A stretch of 64,000 bases of DNA from Amborella trichopoda (lineage: Eukaryota > Streptophyta > Magnoliopsida > Amborellales > Amborellaceae), in NCBI RefSeq assembly GCF_000471905.2, contig NW_006494789.1, positions 8,677,083-8,741,082 of the forward strand, given 5' to 3'. The position numbers and the translations under genes are program-made. How positions within the stretch are numbered: position 1 is the stretch's first letter; each line of letters starts with the position of its first letter. The notes below the pieces were generated by a model, which saw nothing but the letters and a program-made list of their open reading frames with translations, had not been told where the DNA came from and did not search any database. Below, in pieces: positions 1 through 11,058 of the stretch.

Positions 1-2
1 CA

Positions 3-266
3 AATGTCTATAATGTCTTTTATGTATCTTCACTACGAAAATATCACCCCGACCCATCCCATATCTTGAAATATGAACCTTTACCGATCAGGAAGGAATT
101 ATCCTTCATTGAGCAGCCAATTTTGATGCTGGATAGAAGGGTGCAAGTGTTGCGCAAGAAGGAGAATCGTTTGGTCTATGTATTATGACAGTACCATTCA
201 AGAGAAGAGTCGACTTGGGAAACAGAAGACGATATCAGAGAAAAATATCCCTATCTTTTTCAATAA
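3..266 (+). pseudogene. Tekay/Del chromovirus integrase C-terminus with chromodomain (partial)
   Basis: The frame starting at base 3 encodes the C-terminal end of a Ty3/gypsy chromovirus pol polyprotein; the rest lies left of the window. It opens with the FHVSMLRKYxPDPSH-type block that ends the integrase (here VSSLRKYHPDPSH), followed by the chromodomain segment (LDRRVQVLRKK, then EESTWETEDDIREKYPYLF). In the family the chromodomain tethers the pre-integration complex to chromatin. A TGA at 186-188 sits where the family has a conserved tryptophan (TGG to TGA), so this copy cannot make a complete chromodomain. The frame otherwise runs to TAA at 264-266. The polypurine tract and LTR follow directly. 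Lineage assignment to Tekay/Del is from motif recognition. Confidence 0.9.
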
Positions 267-298
267 TCAAGTACACAATTTAGAGCACTAAATTTCTT

Positions 299-313
299 TA
301 AGGGGGGGAAGAT
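299..313 (+). other. Polypurine tract of the left chromovirus
   Basis: A purine run centred on AAGGGGGGGAAGA lies just before the TGTGACAACC that opens the 3' LTR. This is the expected position and composition for the plus-strand primer of reverse transcription. Confidence 0.85.
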
Positions 314-338
314 TGTGACAACCTAAAACTTTTGGAAA

Positions 339-478
339 ATAATAATAATAATAATAATAATATTAATGGTGTTAACACAAATAAATACAAAATAAATAAA
401 TAAAATAATAATTATATATTAGTAATGATAATAATAATAATATAAATAATAATAATAACAATAATAATAATAATAAAA
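339..478. repeat. AAT-rich microsatellite
   Basis: Imperfect AAT/AATA tandem repeats inside the 5' part of the chromovirus 3' LTR. Confidence 0.85.
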
Positions 479-2049
479 TAGCACTGATAATAAAAATACA
501 AAATACTAATATAATTTTTGGATGATAGTTCATTATATTATGAATAAACCGTAGGAACTCCCTAAATTTTCCCTTTTCACAAGTTAATAAGATGGCATTA
601 GAAGAGAATGATAGGTCGGTAACTTTTGAGTGTCTAGATAGTTGTACTTGTACGCTTCGTATCAGCTATGACTTTCCAATATTCAATAGCTGATAACTTC
701 TTTCTTTCTTGAGGATGCCAAATGACAGGAGTATTAGCTTTTCTTAAAGTGTTTCTAAGAAATAACTTACATTTCCAATTGGGAGTCAATTTATACAGCA
801 TGGCCCTAAGGGATCACCCTTTCTTTTTGATTCTTTTTATATGACGCGTTATTTGGGCCTTCTCTTTTATTATTGCCCTATGATATGGCAGGTGAACATT
901 CACTTGTGTTGGTTCCTTGACACTTCCATTATGACATGTATGCTAAATATGTATGCCATCTTCCTAATTCATGTGTCAAGGACATATGTACCAAGAGGTG
1001 TTACCTTATCAATCGTTTTGTTTTAACCCCACTATTCCCTTTTAAAATGCTTTAGAGGAAAAAAAAAAAAAGTGTACTGATGACGCCCCAAACAGCCTCC
1101 TGCATAGCTGTTTTTCTCTCTCGTTTTTCTTTAGCATATAGTCTCTCTCTCTCTTGATGTTTACCCTCTGTTAATTCCTCATCTTTTGCTGGAGGACTCA
1201 TGCTTCCATGATTAGCCCCATACATCTCACAAAAAATTCATGGTCATGGGGTCTTTCAGAGGTTTTTTCGCTTTCCTTCTTACAAACACAGTGAGCTCCT
1301 CTCTCTAGCCGAGTTTTTATGGGAAGCTCCTTCTCAAATATTTTTGGTAAATGACATTATTATCTTGAAAAATAATCCATGCTTTTTAAAACTTAAATGG
1401 AATAATTACTTCTGCTATTATCATGAATTTCAGGCGAGATAAATTTTATGCGCACGCGACCTCATTATTTTGAAACATAACCATTTTAATAAAAATTGTG
1501 ATATTTTATCTATGTTAGAAATTTTGAATGCTGTAAATTATTAGAAATAAATTTATTTATTTTTCTTGTCTATTGTTAGAAAATTTTAGATATTGTAAAA
1601 TTATTAGAAATAAATGAGATATTTCTGCTTTTAGTAAAATTGTGATATTTCTTTCTACTGTTTTTGAATTTTTAGATATTGTAAAATTCATGTGAAAATG
1701 ACTGCCTTATTATTTAAAAATTGATATTTTTGCAATTGATTATAGCATATTGTGAAATGTTTATTTGTGAATTGATATCCCATAAATTGTGATAATTCCG
1801 TATTCTTGAAATTCTATAAGAGTTTTTCCTATACATATTACACTGGCAATTATGCCAAAATTCCTTTACGAACTGTTACCTTTCTGAATTTGAGCCCAAA
1901 ATATTTGATTGGTTATTTTTGAAATGTTATTGAAAGTGATTGTTATTAATGGTTTCAGTGAAATTCATATTAATGATTTCAGTGATATGTTGAGTTCATT
2001 ATATTACTGCTTTCAAATGTTTAAAGAGATTTAGAAATACGTTAAGTGT

Positions 2050-2263
2050 GCAAGTGGACTCATCCGGTTCGCCGGTGAGGTATAAGTGGACCTATCCGGG
2101 ACGCCGGTAGGGATTAAGTGGACTCATCCGGTACGCCGGTGAGGTATAAGTGGACCTGCAGGGATTAAGTGGACCTATATGGGACGCCGATAGGGATTAA
2201 GTGGACCCATCAGGACACTAATGGGGTATATAGGTGACCTACTTGGGACGCCAGTAGGGTAAT
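2050..2263 (+). repeat. About 30-bp minisatellite inside the chromovirus LTR
   Basis: About seven degenerate units with the core AAGTGGACCTATCCGGGACG followed by CCGGTAGGGATT. Two sub-variants alternate (CTCATCCGGTTCGCCGGTGAGG and CCTATCCGGGACGCCGGTAGGG types), which suggests an older two-unit repeat. Similar AAGTGGAC arrays are familiar in Del-type LTRs of several plants. Confidence 0.85.
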
Positions 2264-2677
2264 TTTGTGGAATCTTTGAATTATGCACTGCCGTTGAAAT
2301 GTTATATGCATTTCAATCATTTGGATTATGTTTAATTGTGCATTTTTTAAAATGCTTGTGCTAACATTGTTTTTAAACTGACCTCAATTTTGAAAGTTCC
2401 TTTATATCTTTCAATCATGATTATTTTTTTAGGATTATGATGATCACTTACTGAGTAGCCAAACTTATCAAACTATGGTAAACATTTTTCAAGATAACTG
2501 GTTTCATTTTGAGTACTCATCAAGGGCAACTTTGGAAGATATTGTAATTGTGCCTAAGCTTTCTTTTGTTACTTTGTAAGAATTAGCCAATGTAAATTTG
2601 TCATATCAAGAGATGTATATATGTTTTGACTGTCACATCTTAAGAATATCAGTGTTGCAAATTCTTGGGGTGTGACA

Positions 2678-3044
2678 GCTAGGGTTGCCTCAAGCTGTGG
2701 AAAGCTAATGCATGGCATATGTAGGGTCTGGCCTGAGAAGGTGTAGCACTAGATGCGAGCTCAAGGCAACATGAGGATTGCCCTGAGGTGTGGCACGAGT
2801 GGATAGACTACGAGCCTTTGAGTTTGTGTGAGGGGTGAAGACTTCAGGACCTTCGCCTCTGTGTACTGACCCCCAAGTGCAGAGGCTTGGAGTAGAGAAG
2901 GAGCACAGGGGGTTGCCATGCCACAAACCTTAGGAGCGACGACAGTTTCGCAAGGATGGATGGAGCGTTCTGGCAAACCGCAGCAATATGACTGACAGAA
3001 GATTTGTCAATAGCTGGGCGTGTGGCAGCAGAAGTGCTTCCCAT
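2678..3044 (-). pseudogene. gag N-terminus of Tat-like element R1 (truncated)
   Basis: On the minus strand an ATG at 3044-3042 opens MGSTSAATRPAIDKSS, which aligns with the gag N-terminus of E3 (MGSTYVTPHSMHLAIGKSL at 17732) and with the same region in E2 and E4. It continues with frameshifts toward 2678, where the left chromovirus is inserted. No Pfam-type domain is recognisable. The region is rich in S, P, R and H and is probably an unstructured gag leader. The frame relationship to the gag core is established in E2, where both lie in one frame. Confidence 0.6.
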
Positions 3045-3341
3045 GCAAGGGGCCTTGGCTGAGAGTCCATCAGGGCGAGAAAGCAGAGAGGCAGAGACCT
3101 TTAAGTCCCCTCTCGCAATGATTCAGGTGAGAACCTTGAAGCTAGATCGTGAGTCCTGACTCAGATGGAGAGTAGGGAAGGAGGCTTGAGAGACTCGCTT
3201 CCTTGGGACAGCCACGAGTGTAGAGATAAGGAAGTCCTCGACCCGAATGAATGGGTTGAACGACCCAAGTGCCATAGAAATAGGAGCAGAAAGTAAAAAG
3301 GAAATTGATCAAACAAGAGCGAAACGACTAAGGGGTAGTAA
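3045..3341 (-). other. 5' UTR of R1 between PBS and gag start
   Basis: Roughly 300 bp between primer site and the gag ATG, the same length as in E2, E3 and E4. No coding signal is evident. Confidence 0.6.
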
Positions 3342-3360
3342 GTGCCAAGTGGAGTCGCCA
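3342..3360 (-). other. Primer binding site of R1, tRNA-Arg type
   Basis: Read on the minus strand this is TGGCGACTCCACTTGGCAC, complementary over its first 13 bases to the 3' end of plant tRNA-Arg (…AGTGGAGTCGCCA). It lies 3 bp inside the LTR end. The same site occurs in E2, E3 and E4. The tRNA identity is from memory of the tRNA-Arg(ACG) acceptor end. Confidence 0.8.
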
Positions 3361-4032
3361 AGTTGGTTAGGTACCTCAATCTCACCCTCTGGATCTAAGT
3401 GATCTGGTGGCCCATATCTCCGATTTTTGGTGAACCTGGGATTTGAGATCGCTCACTCGGAACCTTGCTCGTGGGCAAGGGTAGGTATGCCAACCAATGA
3501 GAGGGGAATTTTAAGTGGGTTAGATACTTTCTCGGGCTAGCTCGTGTGGGCACCCTCTTAGATCACGAAGAAACCCTCCCAGCTGCTTGAGCTAGTCCAG
3601 AATTGCCTCCTGGGACCTGTAATCCTCTTGTTTTTCTGCACACACTTCTATGGTTAATTTGTAAGACAAGTGGGTCGAGCGGACCCACCATTATCTTAAG
3701 GCAATGCACGTTCACATGAGAAGGCGATGAAGTGCAAGGTTCGATGAAGATAGAAAAGGAAGAGAGCTTGAAGTAGGAGTGAGACTAGCATGACAACCAG
3801 AAATTACCAACTCCGAGTGGTAGCAACACAGACATGGTTCTCAGGACCAATAGGTACCACCGTCTGGACTAGACACGCGACAAGGACGGACTCTTGCAGG
3901 CAGCAAGAAGCTTCGCCCTCTGGGTTCTTCGTCGAGACTTCACAACTACATCTGTGGGCGGCGATAGGCAGTGCCATCACAGACTTCACTGGAAGAAAGA
4001 GACAGACGAATAAAAGGGTAGGGGGACTCGTG

Positions 4033-4110
4033 CATGGCACTGTTATTGCCATGCATAACCTGTGGGATTAAGGGAGAGGCATGCATGGCACTGCCACTGC
4101 CATGCACAAC
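4033..4110 (-). repeat. Tandem CATGGCA hairpins in R1 LTR
   Basis: Two adjacent inverted repeats (GCATGGCACTGTTATTGCCATGC and GCATGGCACTGCCACTGCCATGC classes) lie downstream of the R1 TATA box, so they would form hairpins in the transcript. They occupy the position of the repeat arrays in L1-L3. Confidence 0.7.
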
Positions 4111-4355
4111 CTCTATAAGGAACTCAGACGAAGAAGAGGGAGAAGAGAGTGAGAAGAAGAAAAGGAAAAATAAAAGAGAGAAGGTTTACCTCAACCTTAG
4201 GGGTACAGGTCAAACGTTTATCTCACCTCCCTTGTCTCTGAAACGTGCCACCACAATAGTAAAAAAGAGACACTTGTATTACGTAAACACTCTCTCTTGT
4301 GTGTGTATACCTCTAGCTCTTCTCTTCTTTTTCTTTTGCATACAATGATGATAAA

Positions 4356-4363
4356 TTTATATA
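4356..4363 (-). promoter_or_regulatory. TATA box of R1 LTR
   Basis: TATATAAA on the minus strand, at the same relative place as the TATA boxes of L1 (9098) and L2 (32222). Confidence 0.7.
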
Positions 4364-5623
4364 GAAGTGTGCCCCAAACATGAGCGGCGGATCAAAAGTA
4401 ACCATAATTGTTGAAAATTAAGATTAAATTGATGGGTGCAAAATGATAGATTTTCCCTTTCCTAACAAGTTGTAGAATTCCAAAACTGTCCCAGTGTTAC
4501 CCTAGGACTTGCTTGATCTTGCATGGCTGATCCGAGGTCGTTCTGATGCATGGTTGGTTGTAAGATGGTTGTTTACTTGTAGAGCTCAGCATGACGATCA
4601 ATTTGATATCAATTTCGAGCCATGGATCATGTTTTCGGTGCACGATCATGTGACTTGAAATTTGAGTAGATCTTGAAACTTTGGATGGTGTGTTCGTTTC
4701 GAGATGTTTTTCTGTGATTTTTATCACTGAATCGCACTGAGAATGACACTACGATTGGCGCCAAACGCAGCTCGATTCTATGGCTGGATGAAGATTTTGC
4801 TTCTTTAGAATTTCGGCTAGAATCAACGAATCCGGCGACAAAATTTGCAGTCTGTTCATCGGCTTCGTGTGTAAAATCCGACTGTTAATCATGTACAGGG
4901 TTCGAGTCAAAGATGGCCCGAGACCTTACTCCCGCAATGGAATTGGTCTCACGTCGATCAGGCTCGCGAGTGGCGTGATTTTGCCACTCGAGTGAGGCAT
5001 GATGCTGCTAAATTTCTTGCACTTTTCTTCACGGATCAGCAACTTCTCTCTAGCTTTTCTTCGCACTCGGGCATCATTACAGGGCGTGCCACATATCGAA
5101 TCTCTCTTCTGGACTAGACGTACATGCTCACCAAAATTGAGCACTATCCAACTTTGAACAAGTGAGATATGAGCATCAAACGTCACTTATCGTGACTGTC
5201 CCTTCAATTGTGTAATGTTACAGGGTGGCTGCACGGGAATAGTGTACGGCTTCTCCCGTTTCACTCTTTCTCCTATAAATTTTTCTTGAAATGTCTGTTT
5301 GAGCTGAAAGTTGACGCCTAGGGGTTTTCAACTATGTTCGATCCAATGGTGGTAGTCTCATAGCAATTTGAGCCATTGAAAAGGTGGCTCTAGTTACAGG
5401 GGGTCCATTTTATGGTGTTAGATGTCGATTCTGCCAGAACTGTTTCTCACTTTACATTGCCTTAGACATGACGAAATGAGATGAAACATGGAAGAAGACT
5501 CTTGAGAGATGTCATGAAGATCTTGGCCAGTTTTGGCGCTGTTTTGAGAGTGTCCAAATTTCCACTACTTGATATGCCTTTATTGAGCGGGGGCCCCATG
5601 TTGATGAAAGATTCCCTCCAACA

Positions 5624-6541
5624 ATGAGCTCCTTGATAGTTATCGGCGCACCATCCAATCCTTCCCCAGTTTATCAATAAAAGTCTAGTCAGTAAAACTC
5701 TCGACTGGAAATGGGACCTACCGCTTATTTGAGGAGTCATGCCCAAACAAGCTTCGAGCCTTCCTTGGGCTATGAAAGATAGCCTTTTGAACATCAATTC
5801 TCATCAAGAAGGGGCATATTTTCTCCCCGAACCCTAACTCCTGACATAGGTGGAAGGGAAATAGGCCCCTAGCCACCCATACACCTAGCGTTGGCTGGTA
5901 TGTGGAGCGCCACTAAAGATGACTAAGTTCTGGGGCACAAATTTGTCATACATGGCCCCGATCAGTGGAAGGCCGCTAATAAAATGAAGGTCAAGTAAAG
6001 AGATCCCTGCTTCCCCATGCCCAAGGAGCCAAGTGTTGCTAACATGACTCCATGATTCTAATAGTACCTTAAAAGTATTGGAGCACCGATCACAATAGCT
6101 AGTTAAGCACTGATCTGCTACTATCAAAGAAGCACGTTCAAGAATGTCTCTGAATGACCTCAGCACTTGGATGGTCTAGGAAGAATATCCTTTCAAATAT
6201 TGGTGATTCCCTTGCACTCGGAGGCTAGAAGAAGGCCATATCAGTACTTTGGTCTTCACCATTCTCTTCCTCAAGGTGGGTAAATTGGTATTGGAGGCCA
6301 CATTCCTGTGCACACAATGAACGAGCGCCACCCCTTCTTCAATACTTACATTACCGTCATCATCCCCTGGACTTCAAAGAGAAAATGTGACTCTGAGGCG
6401 CCACCCTAGCCTGCACAATGCATCAATGAGCTAAATAGGCTCGCCCCTCGCTTAACTCTCACCAGTAAATTCACTAGTATCAACCTCTCCTCCCCTCGGA
6501 ATGTTCTTCACATTAGGGATCCAGAGAGAGGGCCTGGCCAT
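5624..6541 (-). pseudogene. Antisense plant mobile domain (PMD) protein of E1, C-terminally truncated
   Basis: Starting at ATG 6541-6539 the minus strand stays in one frame for about 220 codons with a handful of stops and no frameshift. It encodes the first half of a retroelement-type PMD: YLKGYSS, then SCRCSNTFKVLLESW-like block, WSHVSNTWLLGHGEAGISLL, DLHFISGLPLIG and AMYDKFVP. The HGE..ISL.DL...GLP signature is diagnostic of PMD (PF10536). PMD proteins of hosts (MAIL1/MAIN) act in silencing; the role of transposon-borne copies is unclear. The gene runs opposite to the element's gag. A weakly readable stretch continues to 5624, where R1's LTR interrupts it. Stops such as the TAG in YSS(W) are single-base changes of TGG. 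Confidence 0.85.
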
Positions 6542-7455
6542 CTTATTGAGATAAAGGACCTACTCCTATATGGAAATCACTAAGGCTCTATTTCTCAAAA
6601 GCCCATCGTCAATTGTGTTCCCTAATGCTTAACACTAATTGTGCTCGCTAATGCCTACTACCGACTGTGCTCGCTAACGCTCAACGCCAGCTGTGTTCAC
6701 AAATACCAGCACTGAATGTGTTCGATGATACGAGCGCTGGCTGGGTTCGCATATAACAGTGCTGACTGTGCGCTCCAAACCCAGCCAACGCTGTGTTCGC
6801 CAACACCTAACGTTGGCTGGGTTTGAAAATTACTATCACCGCTTGCGTTCAAATCTTCAGCATGTGCCACAAATCCTGCATGCGTCACCTCGAGCTCCGC
6901 TGCACCGCTTGACAACTACCTCCACAACGTGGCTTGACGCATGTCCTCACACGTATAGACTGACAACCGTCTACCTCTCAGCAACACTTCATCTCCAAGT
7001 GACTATTCATATCCTGCGACCTCTCTGTTTCCCCTTGGAAACTCCCCTCTTATGTCAGAACTCCAGGAAAATCACTGTAAGGCTATTCCCCTTCCTGCAC
7101 ACTGCCAAAAAACTACCAGAAACACGGAAGAAGTCCCTAGGTAGCCCTTTGTTGCAACTTCCACCCTTTTACCATTCTCCAAGACACTCAAAAAACATGG
7201 CCAGAGTCTCTGAAGCTCCTCGACAACAAACCCCTTATTTGCCTCGCTACACTTGCCGACAAACTCCTGCAACTTCACGAAATAGTGGTGTTCTTTCCGG
7301 TGTGCTCTATTGCTTGCTGGTAAACTTCTACATAATCTAACTAGAAGTGCCTTGCGCACTAGCCGAAAATCTTGCCAGAAGCTCATTCACCCTCACAGCT
7401 CAAATGCCGTAGTCGTTTTAACCTTTTGTAAACATGGTAGAAATGGGTTTACCCC
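6542..7455 (-). other. Upstream leader of the E1 PMD gene
   Basis: Lies between the PMD start and an antisense TATA-like element at 7456-7462. The same interval (0.9-1 kb) separates TATA and start in E4 and E5. It holds a roughly 29-bp degenerate repeat near the start codon (6590-6830) and no recognisable coding frame. Long plus-strand ORFs here (6759-7340) have no known domain and are not conserved. Confidence 0.55.
6590..6830. repeat. Degenerate 29-bp tandem repeat beside the E1 PMD start
   Basis: About eight units built on ACTGTGCTCGCTAACGC…CAACGCCAG variants. It includes a perfect 14-bp inverted repeat (6777-6790 AAACCCAGCCAACG with 6811-6824) that can form a strong stem with a 20-nt loop. 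Confidence 0.75.
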
Positions 7456-7462
7456 CTTATAT
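7456..7462 (-). promoter_or_regulatory. TATA-like element of antisense PMD promoter, E1
   Basis: Minus strand ATATAAGGGGGTAAACCC, matching the more intact versions in E3 (TATATAAGGGGGTAAAA), E4 and E5 (TATAAAAG). A second TTTAC…GGTTAAAA motif follows, also shared. Confidence 0.55.
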
Positions 7463-7809
7463 TGGCAAAGCTTCCTTGAAGTGCGCCCCACAAATCAGCA
7501 ATTCCAATCACATCCTAAAAGGCTAAACGACAAGGGGGCGGATAGGGTCGGGCTCGATCCGAGGCCCGAATGAAAGTTTACTGCCGCCCATGAAAACTCT
7601 AGCAGATAGAGACCATGACCCGGTCGAGCTTGAGCTCAAGGCTCGAACACTAACCTATACCCAGCACCAACTGTATTTTCAAAGAACCAATGCCGGTTGT
7701 GTTCTCTAATGCCTAGCGCGGGCTGTGTTCGCAAGTTTGTTGCCATTGCGCACGTTGGCACTGCTTGTGTTGCCTCCGCTCGTGCTAAAAACCATCGTGT
7801 ATGTGTAAA
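7463..7809 (+). other. E1 tail between PMD promoter and LTR L1
   Basis: Includes a GGGTCGGGCT…GGCCCGAAT segment shared with the E3 tail (27105-27135) and a few hairpin repeats with the AATGCCTAGCGC motif (7706-7717). The long arrays of the E3 and E4 tails are missing, so the tail is shortened by deletion or recombination. No polypurine tract is visible before L1. Confidence 0.6.
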
Positions 7810-9097
7810 GGTTTGAACGTATTTTTCAGCACCTTGGTCCCTGATAAGAAGTAGGTCAATAAAGCCCACAAAACAGTGGAAATTCCCGACAGTCTCAGAA
7901 TGGCCCCAGAACTGGTCAAAATCTTCATCAACACTTCAAAAGACCACCTTCCAAGTTTCATCGTGATCAGACGTATCTAAGGCAGTGAACACAAAGAAAC
8001 AATTTCAGTGAAATCGGTCCCTAGCACCCTGAAATTGTAACTAGAACTACATTTTTTATGCATCAAACAGCTGTGGAACCACCATTGGATTCGAAAAGGT
8101 CGAAAACCCTTATGGGTCAAGCTTCGGCTTAATCGGGCACTCCAAAACAAAGTTATGGGAAAAAGACTAAACAGGGGTAGGCCTCACACTATTCCCGTGT
8201 GGCCTCACTCCATCAAAATACCATTAAAGGTGGTTGTTTTTACAGTCACGGGCAGTCACTTTCAAGGCCTATAACTCACTCATTCCAAGTAAGATCACTC
8301 TCAAATTTGGTGAGTGTATTTGTCTCATCAAGATGAGCAATTCGATATATGGTACGCCCCGTGACGACACCCGACCAGAAAGAAAAACTAAATGAAATTC
8401 GCTAATCTGTGAAGGAAGTTGCAAAAAATTCAACAGCAGCACACCTCATTCGAGTAGCCAGATCATGATGCTCGCATAACTGATCGTCATGAAACCAATT
8501 GCATTTTGTCCGAGGGTATCTCTGGTCCGAACCTTGGGTACGATGAACGATTGGATTTCACACACGAAGGTGTCAAATATGTTGTAAATTTCGGCTGCTG
8601 GATTTCAAGATTTTGATCAAAAACTCAAGAAAACAAAATCTTCATTCGAACACGAAATCAAACTACTTTTGTTGCATCATGATTGTGACGGTGTGCTCAG
8701 TGTGATTCAATAAAGAAATCACAAAGAAACATCAAGGAATGAGCATACAATCGATCCGAAGTTTTCAAGATTCATCCAAAATTCAAGTCTCATGATCATG
8801 GCTCCAAAACATGATTCGTGGCTCGAAGTTGGTATCAAAATGGTCGTCATGCCGAGCCTATAAGAAAATAATAATATTCCAATCTAACGGGCATCAGAAC
8901 AACCCAGGGTCACCCACAAAAGATCACGTAAGTTCTCGGGCAGTAGCAAGGACTTATCTGGAATTCCACACATTGTTAGGCAGAGGCAAAACAATCCTTT
9001 TGCACCCATTTTTAGAATTTCGTTAAATTCAATTAAAATGTAATTATCATCAATTCTGCCTAGCGTTTGGGCATACACCCACATTTTAGCCCAACTC

Positions 9098-9105
9098 TAT
9101 ATAAA
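9098..9105 (+). promoter_or_regulatory. TATA box of L1
   Basis: TATATAAA in CCAACTCTATATAAACGTG. Transcription is expected to begin about 30 bp downstream, which places the hairpin array (9335 on) in the RNA. Confidence 0.7.
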
Positions 9106-9334
9106 CGTGCAAGACTAAATTGTAAGGACCCTTCGGTTGATTTCTCATTAATTCAAAAGAATTTCCATTCTTATTAAAGTTCTTGGGTATGTCTTGGAGA
9201 GAAAGAGAGAGAGAGGAGAGAGAAGAAAAGGGCAGATATCCTTCAAGCAGGCAACCTTCTCTCTCCTCCCCCTCTGTCTCGTCTCTATCTCTTTTTCTCT
9301 CTTCCCGTGTTTCTCATTTCTATCTTTATCTCCT

Positions 9335-9925
9335 CTTCTGGAGCCAGTCAACGAAGCCTAGCACCGGTTGGATTTCTCTCTCTTCTCTTCTTTTGAAGCC
9401 AGTCGGTGAAGCCTAGCGCCAGGTGGATTTCTCTCTCCTTCTCTTTAGGAGCCAGTACTTACTGCATTCTCTCTCTTTTCTTTTGACACAATCAGTGAAG
9501 CCTAGTACCGACTGCATTTTCTCTCTCTTCTTCTAACACAGTCGGTGAAGTCTAGCACTGACTGCATTTTCTCTCTCTTCTTCTGATAGAGTCAGTGAAG
9601 TCTAGTGTCGATTGCATTTTCTCTCTCTTCTTTTGACATAGTTTGTGAACCCTAGCACCGACTGTATTTTCTCTCTCTTCTTTTAACACAGTGGGTGAAG
9701 CCTAGTGTCGAATGCATTTTCTCTCTCTTCTTCAGGCACGGTCGATGAAGCCTAGCACCGATTGTGCCTTCTCCCTCTTCTTCAGGCACAGTTGGTGAAG
9801 CCTAACATCGACTGCGTCTGCGCTCTCATCTTCTTTATATAACACAGTCGGTGAAGCCTAGCGCTGGCTGTATTTTCTCTCTCTTCCTTCTAGCACAGCC
9901 GGTCATGCCTAGCGCTATCTGTGTC
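9335..9925 (+). repeat. 50-bp tandem hairpin array in L1
   Basis: About eleven units of 50 bp. Each has a stem strand near CAGTCGGTG, loop AAGCCTAG, the partner strand near CACCGACTG, then a TTTTCTCTCTCTTCTTC spacer. Single units pair with zero to two mismatches or with G-U pairs; the unit at 9844 (CAGTCGGTG with CGCTGGCTG) pairs only through G-U wobbles. Confidence 0.85.
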
Positions 9926-10732
9926 TTCTTTCCCTCTCTCTCTTTTATTCTCTCGCCTTTCATACTCTTCTCTCCCTTTCTTCTGCCTCCCTCCTTCAGT
10001 TCCCTTCTACTCTTACTTCATTTCTTATTCTTTCCTCATAACCATCATTATGTTACTCTTTCATTTGAGTAAGAGGGATTGAGGTTTGCCTCTCATGGTA
10101 GTCCTGTCGTCTAGTTGTGATATTGTTGTGCCAAGATTACTTGGCCCTCTTTATTGCCACAACAGACTAATCATCGTGCCCAACTAGTTGGTATTAGTAA
10201 TGACGTCTAGTAGTAATCCTGTGATTCAGTCTTAGTTGCCGAGCGCATTTACTACCAAGCCAAGCCCATTATTCATAAGCTTAGTCACCGCTATCGTATT
10301 CTTTCTCAGTCAAATTCTTCTCTCCCCCATCTTTCTTTTCTTATTTTTCTTTTGGAATGCACATGCTTGTATACGTTCATCAAAGAGGAAAAGGGTGAGA
10401 TCTGACCCACCTGTCTTATAACCTTTTCCATATGTATGTCAATGTTGAAAACAAGATGAATACGAGTTAAGGGAGGCGATTCCGAACCAGATTTTTTACT
10501 GGGGGGCCTTTCTTCGTTATCTAAGAGGGCGACCACACGAGCCAGCTTGAGTAAGTCTTGAACCCACCTTAAATTCCTCTCTCACCGGTTGGTAACACCT
10601 GCCCCCGTTCTCGAATGATGTTCCCGAGAGAGAGATCTCAAAAATGTCCTAGGTCTTCCCTCGAAATCAGAGACGTTTGCCGCCTGATCCCCAAAAGGAT
10701 CCAGAGGGCGAGACCGAAGCGCCAAATCAGCT

Positions 10733-10751
10733 TGGTGACTCCACAGGGGAT
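10733..10751 (+). other. Primer binding site of E2, tRNA-Arg type
   Basis: TGGTGACTCCACAGGGGAT, two changes from the consensus TGGCGACTCCACTGGGGA; 3 bp after the end of L1. Confidence 0.75.
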
Positions 10752-11058
10752 TTATGGGGTTGGAACGTTCTTGTTTGGCCAGTTTCTTCTTTTATTATCT
10801 GCTTTCATTATCTTCTCACATTTATTTATGGCTTGCGGGTTCTATAACCCATTTATTCAGATCGGGGATTTTCTTATCCCCACATTCGAGAGTGTCTTTA
10901 GGGAACAAGTTCGTTCAACTTCGGTCCCAACTATCCTCTTGAGCACAGACTGCTTATCTAGCTCCTAGGTCTTAACTTTGACCGGTTTGAGGCGGAACTT
11001 AAAGGTCCCTCACTCCCCATTTCCTCTCTCTGGTGGAAACTCCACCAAGGCGCCCTGC
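10752..11058 (+). other. 5' UTR of E2
   Basis: About 300 bp of leader between PBS and the position of the gag start. It shares the GGGTTCTATAACCC motif with the E3 leader (17513-17526), a possible short palindrome conserved among copies (also reduced in E4). Confidence 0.6.

Larger units (their letters stand above)
314..2677 (+). mobile_element. 3' LTR of Tekay/Del chromovirus
   Basis: This 2364-bp LTR begins TGTGACAACC after the polypurine tract and ends GGGGTGTGACA, giving TG...CA termini. The length suits Del-type LTRs. It contains an AAT microsatellite near the start and a 30-bp minisatellite near 2050-2263. Short ORFs inside it (for example 841-1026) have no recognisable protein and are treated as chance. 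Its end abuts minus-strand gag leader of R1, so the element inserted into R1. The 5 bp after the LTR (GCTAG, 2678-2682) are the predicted target duplication, but the left end is outside the window. Confidence 0.88.
3364..5623 (-). mobile_element. 5' LTR of R1 (Tat-like family), minus strand
   Basis: This is the reverse complement of the family LTR. On the minus strand it starts TGTTGGAGGGAATCTTTCATC at 5623 and ends CTAACCA at 3364, about 2260 bp. Internal landmarks shared with other copies are the block around the TGGGACTACC motif, the AATTCAATTAAA stretch, a TATA box and the CTCTCTC-rich transcribed part. The 5' edge lies inside the PMD reading frame of E1, so R1 inserted into E1; predicted target duplication ATGAG (5624-5628). 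Confidence 0.85.
7810..10729 (+). mobile_element. LTR L1 of Tat-like family
   Basis: A full-length LTR of about 2920 bp. It starts GGTTTGAACGTATTTTTCA (first T of TG changed to G) and ends GCCAAATCA, 3 bp before the PBS. It follows the tail of E1 and precedes the PBS and gag of E2, so it is shared by both, as expected from recombination between copies. ORFs within it are not coding: those at 9183-9416 and 9851-10072 are translations of the CT-rich repeat. Confidence 0.85.

Noticed and set aside
841..1026. Short ORF in the left LTR
   Set aside because: No recognisable domain and lies inside an LTR; chance ORF.
6759..7340. 193-residue plus-strand ORF
   Set aside because: Lies in the antisense PMD leader; not conserved in E4 or E5 and no domain.
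9183..10072. ORFs rich in Ser/Leu/Phe
   Set aside because: Translations of the CT-rich hairpin array and its spacers.
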